Positions 21,150 to 33,207 of a stretch of DNA of 64,000 nt are shown piece by piece. Every line of letters begins with the position of its first letter. Positions within the stretch are counted from its first letter, which is position 1. The stretch comes from Massospora cicadina (Eukaryota > Entomophthoromycota > Entomophthoromycetes > Entomophthorales > Entomophthoraceae). The stretch lies in contig JAKSZP010014454.1 of assembly GCA_022478985.1 (NCBI GenBank), positions 248,001 to 312,000 of the forward strand, in the 5' to 3' direction. The notes under the pieces are model-generated. The model ran no database searches and had not been told where the DNA came from. It saw only the letters and a list, made by a program, of their open reading frames with translations. A program made the translations under genes and the position numbers.

Positions 21150-22435
21150 CGTGCTGGAACTGGTTACATGAATGTTGATGGATTAACTTGGCTGCCAGTC
21201 CTTCACCTGGATAATCATAAGGCGGAGAGGCCATATGACCTCCTAAATGACTCCTAACATCTGGGAGGTTGAGGATGAGCCTGTCTAGAAAATGTTAGCC
21301 TGGCACTCCTACAACGCTAAATTGGAGAATGGGAAATTGTACAAGCAGGTGGGGACAAAGTGGATGCCTTACCTTCAGCCCTCAGAACGTGTACCTGTTA
21401 TTCTAGAAGCACACTCCACCCTAGATCATGGGGAGCAAAGAAAACCTATGAGTGTATTAGATATCAGTATTATTGGGAAGGAATAGGGAAGCTTTATTGA
21501 AGTCTTGGATGCTTGCTAACGTGTAAGAAGCAATCCAGTTTCAAGACTTGATACAAATATTAACTAACTACCCTTAACATCCGTTCCACACCATCAGACT
21601 AGATGTAGAGGTCCCCTACCGCAGACTACTGATGAAAACAAATTTATCCTAATAGGCATTGACCACTTTACTAAGGAGGTTAAAGCTATGGCTCTCCCTT
21701 CCCAAATGGCCAAGGCCACAGCCACGATTTTGAATCAAAAACATTTTCACTCGTCATGGCTGTCCCCAAGTACTACTTTGTGACAATGGTAAGAACTTCA
21801 CCTCCAGAGTAGTCAAAAACCTGGCTACTTCCATGGGAGCTCAACAGCTTTTCTCAGCTCCATATAATCCATCTACCAATGAGATTGTGGGGATAGCAAA
21901 TGGAACTTTGGGCTCCCTTTTAAGAAAAGTGGCATCTTCTAATCCACTTCACTAGGATCAATTCCTACCCAATGCTTTTATGGCAAACTGGATTAGTTAT
22001 CATCGGATCTTAAAAATGTCCCCCTTCCATGTCTTGTATGGGTGGGAACCAAGAATACCTGCTCTTTTAGTTAAAGATGTATTTTCCTATAGAGTTGAGG
22101 AACCTGAGAAAGTCATGTGCAGCTTAGCTCAGACATCACCCTGCTCCAATCTGAGGTTATGACCAATCAAGCTAAAACAGTGACTAAAGAAGGGCAGGCT
22201 GCCAATGAGCTCTGAACCCCCTACCTTCTTTCCAAGTGTCTGACCTGGTTCTGTATTATCATAACCTCATCACTCATAGAAGTGGTAAGCTTGGGTCAAT
22301 CTGGGAAGGCCTTTCATCATTTCCTACAAGAGAAGTGTGGAGTATTCTATTAGATCCTTGGCTACAGGAATTATCAACAACCGGGTACAATGCTGTTTCC
22401 TATGGCCTTATTCTCCACCCAACATTCATAGGGTG
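21150..22435 (+). pseudogene. B RNase H end and integrase remnant
   Basis: This is the downstream part of B's pol. It begins with the RNase H end (NVDGLTWLP), then an integrase zinc-binding stretch (EAHSTLDHGEQ at 21410-21440). A core follows with CDNGKNFTSR near 21780-21810 (second catalytic Asp). YNPSTNEIVGIANGTL near 21865-21910 shows Gly where Glu is expected. 21980-22162 (ISYHRILKMSPFHVLYGWEP) is the conserved segment after the core. No chromodomain is seen. Stops and frameshifts throughout. Confidence 0.82.
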
Positions 22436-22440
22436 GGTGA

Positions 22441-23191
22441 TGTCAGATAATTGCCCTCCCAGCTTCAAGAAAAGAATGTTTTGGGTCAAAATAGGCTGAA
22501 AGGGGGAAATGTCAGACATTTACAAGTTTGAAATGAGGATAAGAGCTTTTCTGATAAAAATTATGATAGTATCAGCCAAAAGTACCTGGTTGATTCTTGG
22601 TGGAAACCCTTGAATTGGGGTAACACTTTTAATAGTCTTACATGGGTAAAAAGCACAAGGTCGGGCAGTCAGATTGCCCTGACCATGTGGCAGAATCTGG
22701 GGAGTCCATCAGGATTTTTCCCCCAGGCATGTCTAGTTCAATTTAAACATCTAAGCGGGGATCACCCCTTTTATAGGATTGGCGGGGGTCTCTCATGCTG
22801 CAATTATTTTTTAATGGTAGTTGGTTGAATTATCAATTGTTAACCCATGGGTTCGTCTTGCAAAAAAGAATTCCCATCAGTTGTCTTGCCAAAGCAAAGG
22901 GAGTTTTCTGAGCTCTAATAGGTTAGATTTCCATATTCCCTAATTTGGCCTGTACTAAGCTATTCCAAACATTAGCATTAAATTCCATTTGACCCTCAAT
23001 AAACAATACAGCCTAAATACTGAGTGGTAGTATAAGAAGGATCACTTTTTGTTTATTGTCCCCGCCCAATAAAAGCCTTAAAAATTCAACTTTACTTTTA
23101 TTTAAAAGTATTAGCTTTAGTTTTAAAAGTGGTTTGTAGTAATCCATCTGTTGTCAGCACCAGCAAACATAAACCTTGCTAAAATCCCACA
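22441..23191 (+). repeat. B 3' LTR
   Basis: 751 bp; starts TGTCAGATAATTGCC after a purine-rich AGGGTGGGTGA and ends TCCCACA. Homologous to 9529-10290. Confidence 0.85.
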
Positions 23192-23255
23192 TGCACCATT
23201 CAGATGTTCTTCAAGAATTATTCATTGCTTTTCTAAAACCAAGGTATAAAAGAAT

Positions 23256-23325
23256 TAAATTTAAATTTAAACTTAAATTTATTGTGGGGAAGGCCGACCA
23301 TGGGATGGACACTTCCAAAATTGAC
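23256..23325 (-). repeat. LINE 3' end: shared tail plus TAAATT repeats
   Basis: The minus strand reads TGTCCATCCCATGGTCGGC, CTTCCCCACAATAAAT, then a run of AAATTT units. The first part is nearly the same as the end of F1 (TGTCCATCCCAAGGTCAGC...CCTCAAATAAAT) and like that of the SINE and F2. It is probably the region recognised by the LINE reverse transcriptase. Confidence 0.85.
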
Positions 23326-23626
23326 CCAAACGAGACAACACTTAGTAACAGGGAAGGCACCCCAGGGAAGCGATGCTTTCTCTTGTTGCCAGCGGGAACG
23401 CCACTATAGGGAGGGGGAGGGAACGTGTGAAGGGGCCATAGCCACAAATGAACATGTGTGGAGGAAAGGGTCTGATTTGATGAACCAAACTGGGAACCAG
23501 GAGGAGACCAGCTGTTGGCGACGCAGTGGGAGGTATTAAACATCCACGCCTGAAAGTGGTCCACCAAATGAGACCAGAATCTGTGGACAGCTTCTGGGAG
23601 GGTGGGGGGTGGAGCCTGCGATGGCA

Positions 23627-25030
23627 TCAAGACAATCGTGTGGATGGTCCACATGGCGATTGCAACCACCAGAGCATGGAGGGAGGGTGGAAGGGGGAGG
23701 CCGTTGATAAAGCAAACATATCTCTTGACAGACTGAAGGGATGTGTTTGATTCTGGCCCAGTAGACGTTGAACTTCGCGCCATATCACTTTAGAGGTAGG
23801 ACACTTCTCCAGGCGGTGGAACAGCGTTCCATACTGGCCACACACGACGCAGGATGAGTGTAAAGCGTTAGAGCGCTCAGCTTTATGGTACACCCACCTC
23901 AGGCAGCGCCACACATGGGAGCAGATTTGAGGCTGCAACAGAGGATGGTGAGCGTATTTCCAGATGGTTTTTTGGGCCTCAATGGAGTATGGGATGTCCA
24001 TCATGTCCAGGTAGTCCACCCTGGATAGGACTTGGGGTCGAATGGGGATCACGCCATCTTGAATGGGTAACCCCTGTACCTCTTTTGTGAACTGAGGAGA
24101 GGGGCGGCCTCTCTGGGCTGTGTGTCCACTAATACAAATTCTCCACTCAGCACTCCGCATGGAGAGGAGGATTCGTTTGTAGTGGGTTTTAGTACCGCGA
24201 GGACCTGTGGCTGATGAGTGTGAAGCCAGGTATTTTATCAGGGAGTGGGGGTTCGATGGATTGTTGAGGCCCAAGGCGCGGGAGAAGTTGGAGCAGGCCG
24301 CGCAGGACCAGTGTTGGGAGGGGAGTGTAGGGGCGGTGACGGCCGCAATCCAGGTACCCAAGATCTTGGCCGCATGGGCTCTGAAGTCAAGCAGGCCCAT
24401 GCCACCATGATGATAAGGGCCAAACGTGACTTCTAACCGTACTGGTGGAGGGCGGCCTGACCAAAGCCATTCTTGCAGCAGGGCATGCAAGGATTTGAAG
24501 AATCTTGGGGAGAAGGGGATGGCATGGGCTCCAAACCAGACTTTGGAGAGGAGCATAAAGTTGGCCAAAAGGACCCTAGCAGTTAGGGAAGTAGGGTGGG
24601 CTCTGAGGGAGGCGATGCGCTTCGTCACGTTATCTAGAATATGACTCTCCATAACTGCTGATGTGTATCTGCCTGCCTCCACCCACACGCCCAGATGACG
24701 GACTGGCCCTATGGTGGGGCGTAGCACAAAGGGGAGCACCAGTGGGGCGGTGTGGGGTGAGCTGGGAGGGCGAGCGCGTGTGTGAGCAGATGGGCCGGGC
24801 TGGGAACTGGTTGCAGGGGCCCAGCAGTTTTGAGACCAACCAAGGAGGATGATTTTGGTTTTGGAGGCGTTCAGTGCAACATTACTTACCCGGGAATACT
24901 CCTGGATGAGAGCTTCAAGTGCGCGTGCATCTTTATTATTAGACACCCCAACCACACAGTCATCTGCAAATGCCATCATCTTGACTGGGGCTTGGCCTGG
25001 CACATGGACCCCAAAGAGTTGGGCATTCAC
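23627..25030 (-). pseudogene. LINE ORF2, RT catalytic part and zinc-binding tail (467 codons open)
   Basis: The catalytic box AFADDCVVGV is at residues 21-30 (FADD codons 24959-24970), the RT active site. SKTKIILLGW follows at about residues 60-69, a typical LINE block. Next come a thumb and connector. The carboxy part has a CxxC...H...C cluster (CVVCGQYGTLFHRLEKCP, genomic about 23810-23862), matching the zf-RVT domain. The annotated Met is internal: RT motifs continue upstream in another frame. A further stretch 23283-23626 in another frame may be the very end of ORF2. As part of the LINE it would prime cDNA at a nicked target. Confidence 0.88.
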
Positions 25031-26120
25031 GTTTCAAAGTAGTGGGTCAAGGCTGAAGTTGTATAAGAGTGGGCTAAGGGGGTCCCCTTGTCATAAGCCC
25101 CTTTGAGGGCGGACTACTTCCGTTAGGAAGCCAGGGCCACGCACTGCCATTGTTGCAGATTCTGTAAGCAGCATTACCCAGTTGATGAAGCGAGGGGGTA
25201 GGCGGAATTGATGGAGGCAGGCCCTGAGGTATTCCCAGTTTACTCTATCATAGGCCTTCTGTTAGTCCAAGAATGCAAGTGCCCCAGAGGCTGTGGACTG
25301 GCATGCGTTGGCCACAGAGTGCACTTTGTCCCAAATCGACCTTCTGGGCATGAAACCAAGTTGTTCTGGGGAGATGGTGGCAGATGCTACAATTCCTAAA
25401 CGGTTAGCCATGATTTTTGTTAAAATTTATTGTATCCATGTTAGTTAAAGAAATGGGGCGCCAGTTGGCTAAGTCTATCTTGTCCCCTTTCGTGAAGAGT
25501 GTGATGGTTCAGGCCTCTTGTCCTTCTGGCAGGAGGCGCGTTTCCAAAAGGCTCCGGTTAAGTGAGGCCAACAGTAGTGGGGATATATATTTGAAGTACT
25601 TTTTGTAGAATTCATATGGAATGCCATCCAGGCCTGGGTATTTTCAGTTTGGTGCACCGTGGATGGCTGTCCATAATTTTTTTGGAGTAATCAAATTCAT
25701 TATTTCTAGGTATTGGGAAATGGTGCAGATGTGGGCTCAGTCAAGAAATTCTTCCACTTTGGCTGGCTGAATTGGATCAGATTGGTATAACTCAGAATAA
25801 TACTTTTGTGTTTTGATTGCCACTTCAGCTGGTGTATCCACGATGGAATCATCCGATCTTCACACCTGTATGCAGGCCACACTCTGTCATGGTGCAAATT
25901 TTTTTTTAAAAAATTATGCGTTGCAGCTGTCGCCTTTTGTGATGCGTTTGGCCCTGTACTGAACACAAACCTGATGTCTGTGTTGCCTTTCAAGCGCGTT
26001 GAGGTGTGCAGCTGCCTCTGCCCACTTCTGGCCCCATGCAGAGCTGTATCCTGTAGCTAGTATATTGGACTCCAGGTGTGCCAACTCTGCCAGAGCGCGC
26101 GAAATGACAGCTGATGTGGC
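25031..26120 (-). pseudogene. LINE ORF2, RT amino part
   Basis: Fragments in several frames cover the fingers and palm. Near 25570-25640 the minus strand reads PGLDGIPYEFYK, the conserved LINE RT motif before the template grip. A frame at 25706-25993 holds the preceding linker with a run of basic residues. Stops and frame changes mean the RT cannot be made as one protein. Confidence 0.7.
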
Positions 26121-27008
26121 TCATGAGCATCTGGAGGAGAGGTGGAGAGAGTGGCGGATGGTATCTTCTTTGAAGGTTACCCATGTGGAAATGGGGTCTG
26201 CATAAAATGGTGCAACAAACTCTTTTGCCAAAGTTGCTGATTCCACCCAAGTGGAAAATCCTGGCAACGCGAGCTCGGGGGGGCGGATTTTGCAGCAATG
26301 TGGGGCCTTAGCCACTGTGACAGGTAGGTGGTAGGTTATCAAGACCAGTATGTGGTCAGAGAATTCCATTTTTGTTGTTTTGAAGTGGGATATGTGGGGT
26401 TCGAATTTCGCCAGCGTAAGGATAAGGTTGATGCGGGACATGGACCTTAATTGGCCATTGTGAACGTGGGGGCGAATCATGTTCTTGAGCAGTGGGGCTT
26501 ACCACAGTAGCACATCCATCAACCCAAGGGTGGCCTTTAGAACGCGGAGTTCAACATGACCCTGGGGGGCGTGGGAGGAGGAAGGCCACCAGTCCGTTGT
26601 AGTGTTTAGCCAACAGTTCATGTCACCAACTATGAAAGGGTCTGGGGGTAGCAGGAGGGATTTGACTGATGAGAAAAATTCCTGATGCTCTCGTGCACCG
26701 TTTGGGGCATAGATGTTAACAATAGCATGTACCACGTTGGCCCATGAGAAAGTGACAATGAGGACTCAGCTATTGAGGAAGGTTTCCAACGATAAAAATT
26801 TGAAAAAATTATTTTTCCAAATTAGCACCCCACAGTGCTCTGACCAAAAGGATAGGGATGGGAGGAGCATGGTTTTCCAAGCCTCCTCAGAACCTCGTGG
26901 ACAGTGGGACTCCTGGATGGCCAGGATATTCACGGGTAAATTTTGTTGTAAAAAACTCAGTTTTCTAGCCTGGGACAGCGAGGCCTTGAGTCCGGTGATG
27001 TTCAACAT
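26121..27008 (-). pseudogene. LINE ORF2, apurinic-type endonuclease
   Basis: ORF2 starts here. 26766-27008 opens with MLNITGLKASLSQARK and carries the metal-binding Glu in LAIQESHCPRG. 26499-26735 gives NIYAPNGAREHQEF and GDMNCWLN (catalytic Asp/Asn). 26121-26480 gives SRINLILTLAKF and the terminal FSDH (Asp/His). All catalytic motifs are readable but lie in pieces separated by one frameshift (26736-26765) and a stop. The enzyme would nick target DNA. Confidence 0.85.
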
Positions 27009-27249
27009 CCCCTAAAGTGAAGGTTTCCCCCATCGCACCTTAGGTGCTAGGGGTGGGCACCCAGGCCCACTAGCCTCCTCTAGATCCCCACGGGCCTTCA
27101 TGACAGCGCAGGTGTTTGAAGCAACACTATCAGTAGTTTTGTTGATTTTAGCAGAAAGGGTTGCGTTGGCTTTTGCCTTCACTTTTTGTTTCCCCGACGT
27201 CAGACAAATTTTTTACAGTGTGGATGAGTTCAGTGCACCATTGAGCGGG

Positions 27250-28248
27250 TCAAAATTTTTTTTCAGGTAGGATGGGCCCCAAGTTGGTTTCAACCAGAGC
27301 TTGGTTGCAATGATTGGGTGAGATCAAGTCACCCATCAGATCCTCAGATTGGGTGGCCCAATTGGCATGGGCTTCCCAATCTGATTGGTTGAGGGATTCC
27401 TGAGTTGCTTCCACCGTGAGGTTTTGATGTCCTCCTGGCGTTGGGAGTGTGGGATAGCAGTGGTGACTTTGGCTGCTTCCTTGGCCGTGGCCCTGCGGGC
27501 CTGCTTGGCCTTCTTCCGCTCTTGTGTGGAAATAGGTTTTACCAGTAGGTAGCAACCTTGTGCTCCCCACGGGAAAGCCTCTTTGGTGCTTACAGTTGGT
27601 TCATAGTGCGCCTCTCTGCTGGCCATGGCCGCCGAGGGGTGCTCTTGGAATGTGACGCCCTCCTTGGTGGGGCATGCGTGTGCCTTATGGCTGAACGCGT
27701 CACAGTGGGTGCAGATGGGGGGCGCGCTGTCCACGGTTACCTGTAAAGGGTGGGTGGTATGCCCTTTGATATTAATAAAAGTGGAGTGCAGGATCTGGGT
27801 TAGGTCCTTCGCAATCTCCTTTTTTTGGGGTCAGAACTGCAATGGCTTTGCCGGTGCACAGGTGTGGCATCAGCATAAAGCGTTGCATTTCAAAAGATTG
27901 TATTTCGCTGTAGATAGCGAGACCCTCTTTCAGGTGTTGCTCCAAAATGTCACGTTTTACCGTAGTAGGCAAAAAGTCAAATGTGAGGAAAATTTGGTTG
28001 GAATTTGTCCATCTAGTGCATTTTGTTTCAACAACCTGTTGCCCTTTGGGGAGGTCAATCACTATTTGCACTGCAGCAGCCTCATCTGCTGCCTCCTTGT
28101 TTCTGAAACCTAGGTCCAGCCAACTGCATGACATGGAGTGAGGTGCGATGTACACCACGGTTAGGAAAAAAGCGTGCACATCCCCACAAAATTTTTCCCA
28201 TAAAGCTGTTTGTTGGATATCCAGAAACATGTGGACTCCGTATTTCAC
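27250..28248 (-). pseudogene. LINE ORF1 (nucleic-acid-binding, CCHC knuckle)
   Basis: The first half (27772-28248) reads FLTFDFLPTTVKRDILEQH near residue 87. It resembles the segment shared by F1 and F2 (V-x-F-x-x-LP-x-x-LPP-x-x-L...), probably an RRM-like fold. After a frameshift near 27788 the second half (27336-27734) carries CTHCDAFSHKAHAC, a CX2CX4HX4C zinc knuckle at about 27668-27715. A lysine/arginine-rich tail follows. ORF1 proteins coat LINE RNA. Only the single frame slip separates the halves. Confidence 0.8.
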
Positions 28249-28558
28249 CGATTAAAGTGGCTGGGAGTGCGGCGTATTGATGTACTGGTTGCATCGTGCT
28301 TGCCAAGCAAGGATTTCTGGGGAAATAGTGACCGCCAGTTTTTTAAATTTTTTTCTATTCCGCCAGTTTCTCTGGGGCGTTTTCAAATGTTTGAGGCCGC
28401 GGACCTCCCACCTGCTCCTCTTACCTTACTTGCCCAACTGCTCCCTGACATGGGCGCAGACTAATCTCCTCTGTGAGATTATCAAACTAGATTCAGACTT
28501 GATTTTAATGGGTTGCAAAAGTGATTGAAATGAGAGAGAAAAGTTGGTATAAAAGAAT

Positions 28559-29079
28559 AAAAGCTCTTTTATATTTATAAAATCTTAAAGATCTTGTAGC
28601 TGATCATATCCATTATCTCAGGTGCTATTCTAAAATTTCTTAAATAATGATAAACGTAAGAAAAAAATTTCTTCTGTCAGTAAGAATTAAAATATCTATT
28701 TATGGACAGCGTATACTTATAAATTCACTAATTGCAACTATTTTGGTGCATTAAACCTATTGTTTATATAAATCTTTCTAAATAGCTTTATTGGACAAAT
28801 TCATTTTCTAAATTTTTGGACAAGAATGAAAGCTACTAATTTATATACATCCACTTTTTACTCTATATAAAATGTGCTCAAATAACTTTCTCTTGGTTGA
28901 TATTGTCTCATTATTACACAAAACTCAGATAATAACCTGAAAAAATTTAATACATCCATTATAGCGATCAAGTTCATCTTAATTGTTACATTTTGACTCA
29001 TATTTGGTCTTCTGAATCTGAGTCAAATCACTTTAAAAATGCTTTTGGTTTGGTCATCTCAGATGCTGGGTTGTGCCTC
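28559..29079. other. AT-rich DNA, no gene seen
   Basis: No domain or repeat is recognised between the LINE duplication and the solo LTR. Confidence 0.6.
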
Positions 29080-29084
29080 ACCCA

Positions 29085-29375
29085 TGTTGTAGTTTAGGCT
29101 TGTGTGAGCCTAATCAATGTCTAGGTGAGGCCCCTGAGGGGCGGCCTTTATAAGGCGCACCTGCCAATTCCAAAGTTCTTTTTGGAATATTAACCCTAGC
29201 ATTCCCTTCCTGGGAAGCATTGTCAGTTGCTCCCCAGATGAGCTCTGGTCAGCGGGCCCTTTTTATTATCCTAAATAAAAATAAAGGTTGTTTCAGGGGT
29301 TACATACCTCACATATCTGTTGGTCTTTTTTAAGTGTTCAGTTTCAAGGAGCTTTCATGTGGTTGGTTCAGAACA
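29085..29375 (+). mobile_element. Solo LTR, 291 bp, with ACCCA duplication
   Basis: The ends are TGTT...AACA. ACCCA precedes it at 29080-29084 and repeats at 29376-29380. It contains a TATA-like TTTATAAGG near 29150 and AATAAAAATAAAGG near 29274, as promoter and poly(A) signals of an LTR would. TGTT/AACA ends and small size are common in Ty1/Copia LTRs, but no coding region is present to prove it. The plus orientation follows from TATA before the poly(A) signal. Confidence 0.75.
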
Positions 29376-29380
29376 ACCCA

Positions 29381-29911
29381 GAGGATGTGCATAACCAATG
29401 AGTAGTAGGCAAGGTTTGGCGCCTTCAGTGCCTCAAACCTCTCCCTACTTGGTTAGGCTACTTTGGTTGCTTGTCAGGCACTAAAGAAACATTTAATATA
29501 GGCGGTTGGTAACTGGGATTTTCCATCTGTTACATCCATATATCATATGCTTTTTTTGTTCCCCATAATTTCTGAATATTCCATGAGCTGTCAGAACCTA
29601 TGAACATATGTAAGTAAGTTTAAATACTGTTTCAGTATGCTATTATTTGCATTCTTTTTGAATAAAATCTCATGTTTCAAGAGGTCATGTAGGTTAGTCT
29701 CCCCCTTCACATCAAATGTAAGTTTATAGCATTTGATCTTCCTAAAGTAAGCTCACTTTCTGAAGAACCCTTTTGTCAACAGAGGTTGTATAGTTTGTTT
29801 TGACTCTGCAACTTGGCCTAAGTGTCTGGCTGTAAGCCTTTAACTCCATATCTTTTCCTTTAAGCTTAATATTGAACCAATTGATTTCATGTAGGATTTT
29901 TTCTTAAATGT
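29381..29911. other. Unassigned DNA between solo LTR and D repeat
   Basis: No gene or matched repeat is visible. Confidence 0.55.
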
Positions 29912-30531
29912 TGTAACCATAGTGAATTCCATCATGATTGATGGTTGCAATCCAATTTTCAATTGTCAAAAATTAGATATATAGATGTTATTTAGTATAA
30001 TATTTTTAAAAGTTTAGTTTAGTTCTAACCAGCCATTGATGTTGGTATCAGATGTGCTTCCACGCACAAACTATTTTCTATTGATTTAGCTCCAAGATTT
30101 GCTTTATATCCTGGAGGTAGCATCATCCAAATCCCAATTTAGAGTTTTAGATAATGCAACCACTGCCATTCTACCACAAATAAACTTACTTTATTTCTTG
30201 AATTACTAATTAAAAATTGTTTTTATTCCAAATTAAATATATTTATTACCATGGTTAATAAAGGAACCCCTTTGATGCCTTTGTTTACTGTTAGTATGTA
30301 AGCCAATACAGAGACCCTAAAAGGAGTTGAGATCAGATTAGCCACTGCACCTCTGACAAGTGGGCCAACAAAGTCAGCCATGCAATGCTGAGTTTTCAAC
30401 TTGCAATCTGAGCGGGAATAATTTCTTTGTATTAAGAAATTTACCTAGATAGACAATAAAATTTGAGTAAACTCTCTTTTGGCATGTGGGTTTTTTTACT
30501 AAAGAAACATATATAAACTTGTGGAATTTCA
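29912..30531 (+). repeat. D left copy
   Basis: About 620 bp; matches 37211-37694, 39622-39757 and 46532-46578 in order. It holds a TATA-like GCTTTATATCCTGGAGG near 30100 and AATAAAC near 30179, both conserved in the right copy. Confidence 0.7.
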
Positions 30532-30788
30532 AGCGTTGCATTAATCAAAACTGGGATTTGGATTATGCTACCTCCAGGTTATAGAGAAAACCTTGGAGCT
30601 ATACTAATTAAAAATCTAGCTTAGACATTGAAACCCATTAAATCCCAGCAACAATGTGTGGCTAGAAACATAACCAATTCCTTAAATTAGTCTAACTTAT
30701 TAATAGCAATATATTTGATTTTTGACAATTTAAAATGGGAATGAAACCACCACATGTGATGGAATTCCATAGGATTCCAGAGTTAGGG
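30490..30788 (-). repeat. Inverted partial D copy
   Basis: The reverse complement of this stretch follows the first part of D. Shared blocks are GGAATTCCATCA, AATTGTCAAAAAT, GCTCCAAG(G/A)TTT, ATAACCTGGAGGTAGCAT and CCAAATCCCA. With 29912-30215 it forms a large imperfect hairpin. A3 has inserted at its outer edge. Confidence 0.7.
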
Positions 30789-31353
30789 TGTTATAACTTG
30801 GAATTAAAACAGAGATATGCCAAGGGTTATCTGCACAGGGTTATGCCCACTAAGTAATAGGACCAACAATATGATGATTGTCATTCTCAAAACAACAAAT
30901 AAACTTTTGATAAATATGGAGCAGTTGCCCCAATAACACTCTTTATTTAATTTAATATATATTCAGCGGATCCTCGCTGTTCCAGTCACTATAAACTACT
31001 AGCAATCCACCTTGGTCAATTGTCTCATCTCACTTATATCTCAAAGACTTCATATTATACCATTTCTTTGGCTTATTAATTCAGTTCCACCATATCTCAT
31101 TAGAGCCAGTAGAGTCTTTATTAATTAAATTCATTTTTGCCTAGTTTGAGGCGATTTACTAATCAATCGTCATACATCACCATCTCCTAATTGCCTCACT
31201 TAGAAAGAATTTAATAACCATCCATTCTAACCCTATATCACCTCATCCTAAAGGCGCTCAAATAATCAAAATTTAGATTCATGATTGGCGTATTCTATCC
31301 AATCCATCATAACAACTTATGGTTTATTGTCCAGTCATATCAAAATCATGACA
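30789..31353 (-). repeat. A3 3' LTR
   Basis: 565 bp; begins TGTCATGATTTTG and ends TTATAACA in element orientation. A purine tract (AAGGGGGAGTAA on the minus strand) adjoins it at 31354-31365. Confidence 0.9.
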
Positions 31354-31379
31354 TTACTCCCCCTTGACTAAGTGATAAT

Positions 31380-32850
31380 GCTCCTATTTCTTATACACTC
31401 AGAGTAACTTTGCATGCACTTGGTTAATAATCTAGCGTGTAGGGTCCTTGATGGTATAGGAATTGACACCCATCTTCTCAATATCTTCAAATGGAACAAT
31501 CCAGATACTGGCAAGTTATGTTTCAGCCTAAACCCATATTGATCATGGAATGAACCATGTCCCCATTTTTAAACTGGGCTATACCAATACGCCATACCTG
31601 GTTGGCGGCTTGAGTCTTAATCTTCTTGAGTAAACTGAACGAGTAAATTTGGTTTGCAATTTGATCAATGTGTCATCTAGGATCATCAAATAGCATTGTG
31701 GATCCATTTCACAAGTATCTTCTACACAGGCATATAGCAGCGCTGGAAGAGCAGGGTGTCATCCATACAGTAAATAAAAGGAGCTCTTCCCCATGGTGGA
31801 ATAATAGCTGATGTTGTATGCAAAGATGGTAGTGGACAGGTGAGGACTCCAGTCTGAAGGTCGATCTGCTATCAGTTTATGGAGTATGTTCACTAAAGTC
31901 CCATTGACCCACTTGACATTCCATTGGACTTGGGGTGTTATATGGTCGTGAGAACCCCGTGGATGGCCATAAGCTTGTTCAGCTTTGGAAGGATGTGGGA
32001 AGTTAAGTTAGTTGCATTATAGGTAATGAGAAACTGAGGGCAGCCATGCCACTGGATAATACATTCCATTATGAACTTGGCCACTATGACCGCCCCCAAA
32101 TCTCATATCGCCCTTGCTTCAACCCACCTGGTCAAGTGATCAATCACCACCAGAATGTACTTTGACTAGTTAGATCCCATTGGCAGAGGGTCAACAACAT
32201 CAATGGAAACCATATTCCAAGCAGATTGCAGTTTTACTAAATGGAATGAAGTTTTCTGGGAAAAAAGCTTTTCTACTTAGCACTGGTGGCAGGAGGAGAT
32301 AGTGTCAAGCACATTAAAATTCATGCTTTCCCAGTAATATAGAGGCCGCAACAATTCCATTGTCTTTATGCATGCCATTGTGTCTGACTGCCATATGTGC
32401 GCTCATAATGATACCAGACCATGATGAGGGTCACGGAAGTTCACACTAGGATCGCAAAATCGCTTGTAAAAACACCCCATCCTCTGGAAGTTATTAGCTC
32501 GCATTAAAATAGTGCTTTTATCACTAAAGGAAGTTTGTTGTCAAATTGACCACTAAGCATTTTATCATACATCACATCACCAAGATCCGCCGTAACTGCA
32601 ATTGTTGGTAATATTGATAAGCTGTCAGAATTCTTCTGTTTTACTCCAGGTCGGTGAGGATCTTGAAGTCATAAGCCTGCAGTTTGAGGCGCATCGGACT
32701 GGGTGCCATTAGGCTCCTTAAGGTTCTGCAACAAGTGTAATGAAGCGTGATCCATTACTACTATAAACTTCACCCCCATGAAAATGAACCTAAATCTGCT
32801 TGTAAGCGTGGATCACCACTAAGCACTCCCACTTGGTCATGATATAATTG
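31380..32850 (-). pseudogene. A3 integrase and RNase H remnant
   Basis: Collinear with A2 15893-17092. The integrase core end (near 31900-31945) reads SNGM then, with a one-base deletion, [10 protein letters not shown]. The catalytic Glu is therefore Lys (AAG), as in A2. RNase H sequence (DHASL-type) lies near 32740-32780. Many frame changes. Confidence 0.72.
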
Positions 32851-33207
32851 CGTTCATGGCTGTTCAAGGTCTGATTACAGCATGCTAAAGGGTGCTCCTC
32901 CCCTCATCGTCTCATTGAGATAAGACCGCCCCTACAGCGGAAAGGGATGCATCCTTGAACAACGAACTCTTTTTTGAAGTTTGGATAATGTAACACTGGT
33001 GCAATGATTAGCGCCGTTCAAGTTGTATCAAAAGAGTGTTGATGGAGTTCCATACATTTGAACATGGCATCCTTTTTAATAACTCGAATAGCAGTCCTCC
33101 AATACAAATAAAGTTGAGATGAAGCGGCAATAGTATCTGACCATCTCCAAAGTTACCTGAATGTCCCGCTTACCGTTAGGCATAGTCATTTACACATAGC
33201 CTCTAAC

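Larger units (their letters stand above)
9529..23191 (+). mobile_element. Ty3/Gypsy LTR retrotransposon B, interrupted by A2
   Basis: B spans 13.7 kb but is about 7.6 kb once A2 (15064-21144) and its duplicated AACAC are removed. Order: 5' LTR 9529-10290, primer site, Gag, protease, dUTPase, RT, RNase H, integrase, 3' LTR 22441-23191. Flanking 5-mers TGCAA (9524-9528) and TGCAC (23192-23196) look like its target duplication, one mismatch. All long frames are broken except a 145-codon dUTPase frame. B must predate A2. Confidence 0.9.
23256..28545 (-). mobile_element. LINE (non-LTR retrotransposon), close to full length
   Basis: This 5.3-kb non-LTR element is flanked by perfect 13-bp duplications GGTATAAAAGAAT at 23243-23255 and 28546-28558. 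In element order it has a 5' untranslated part, ORF1 with a CCHC knuckle (27250-28248), an endonuclease (26121-27008), RT (about 24900-26000) and a zinc-binding RVT tail (to 23627). The 3' end is an AAATTT-type repeat tail. It is markedly richer in GC than its surroundings and has one 467-codon open frame, so it is younger or less decayed than the Ty3 elements. Frameshifts still break ORF1 and ORF2. No RNase H domain was found. Confidence 0.93.

Noticed and set aside
24207..24436. Plus-strand open frames in the LINE
   Set aside because: They are shadows of GC-rich LINE ORF2 on the minus strand.
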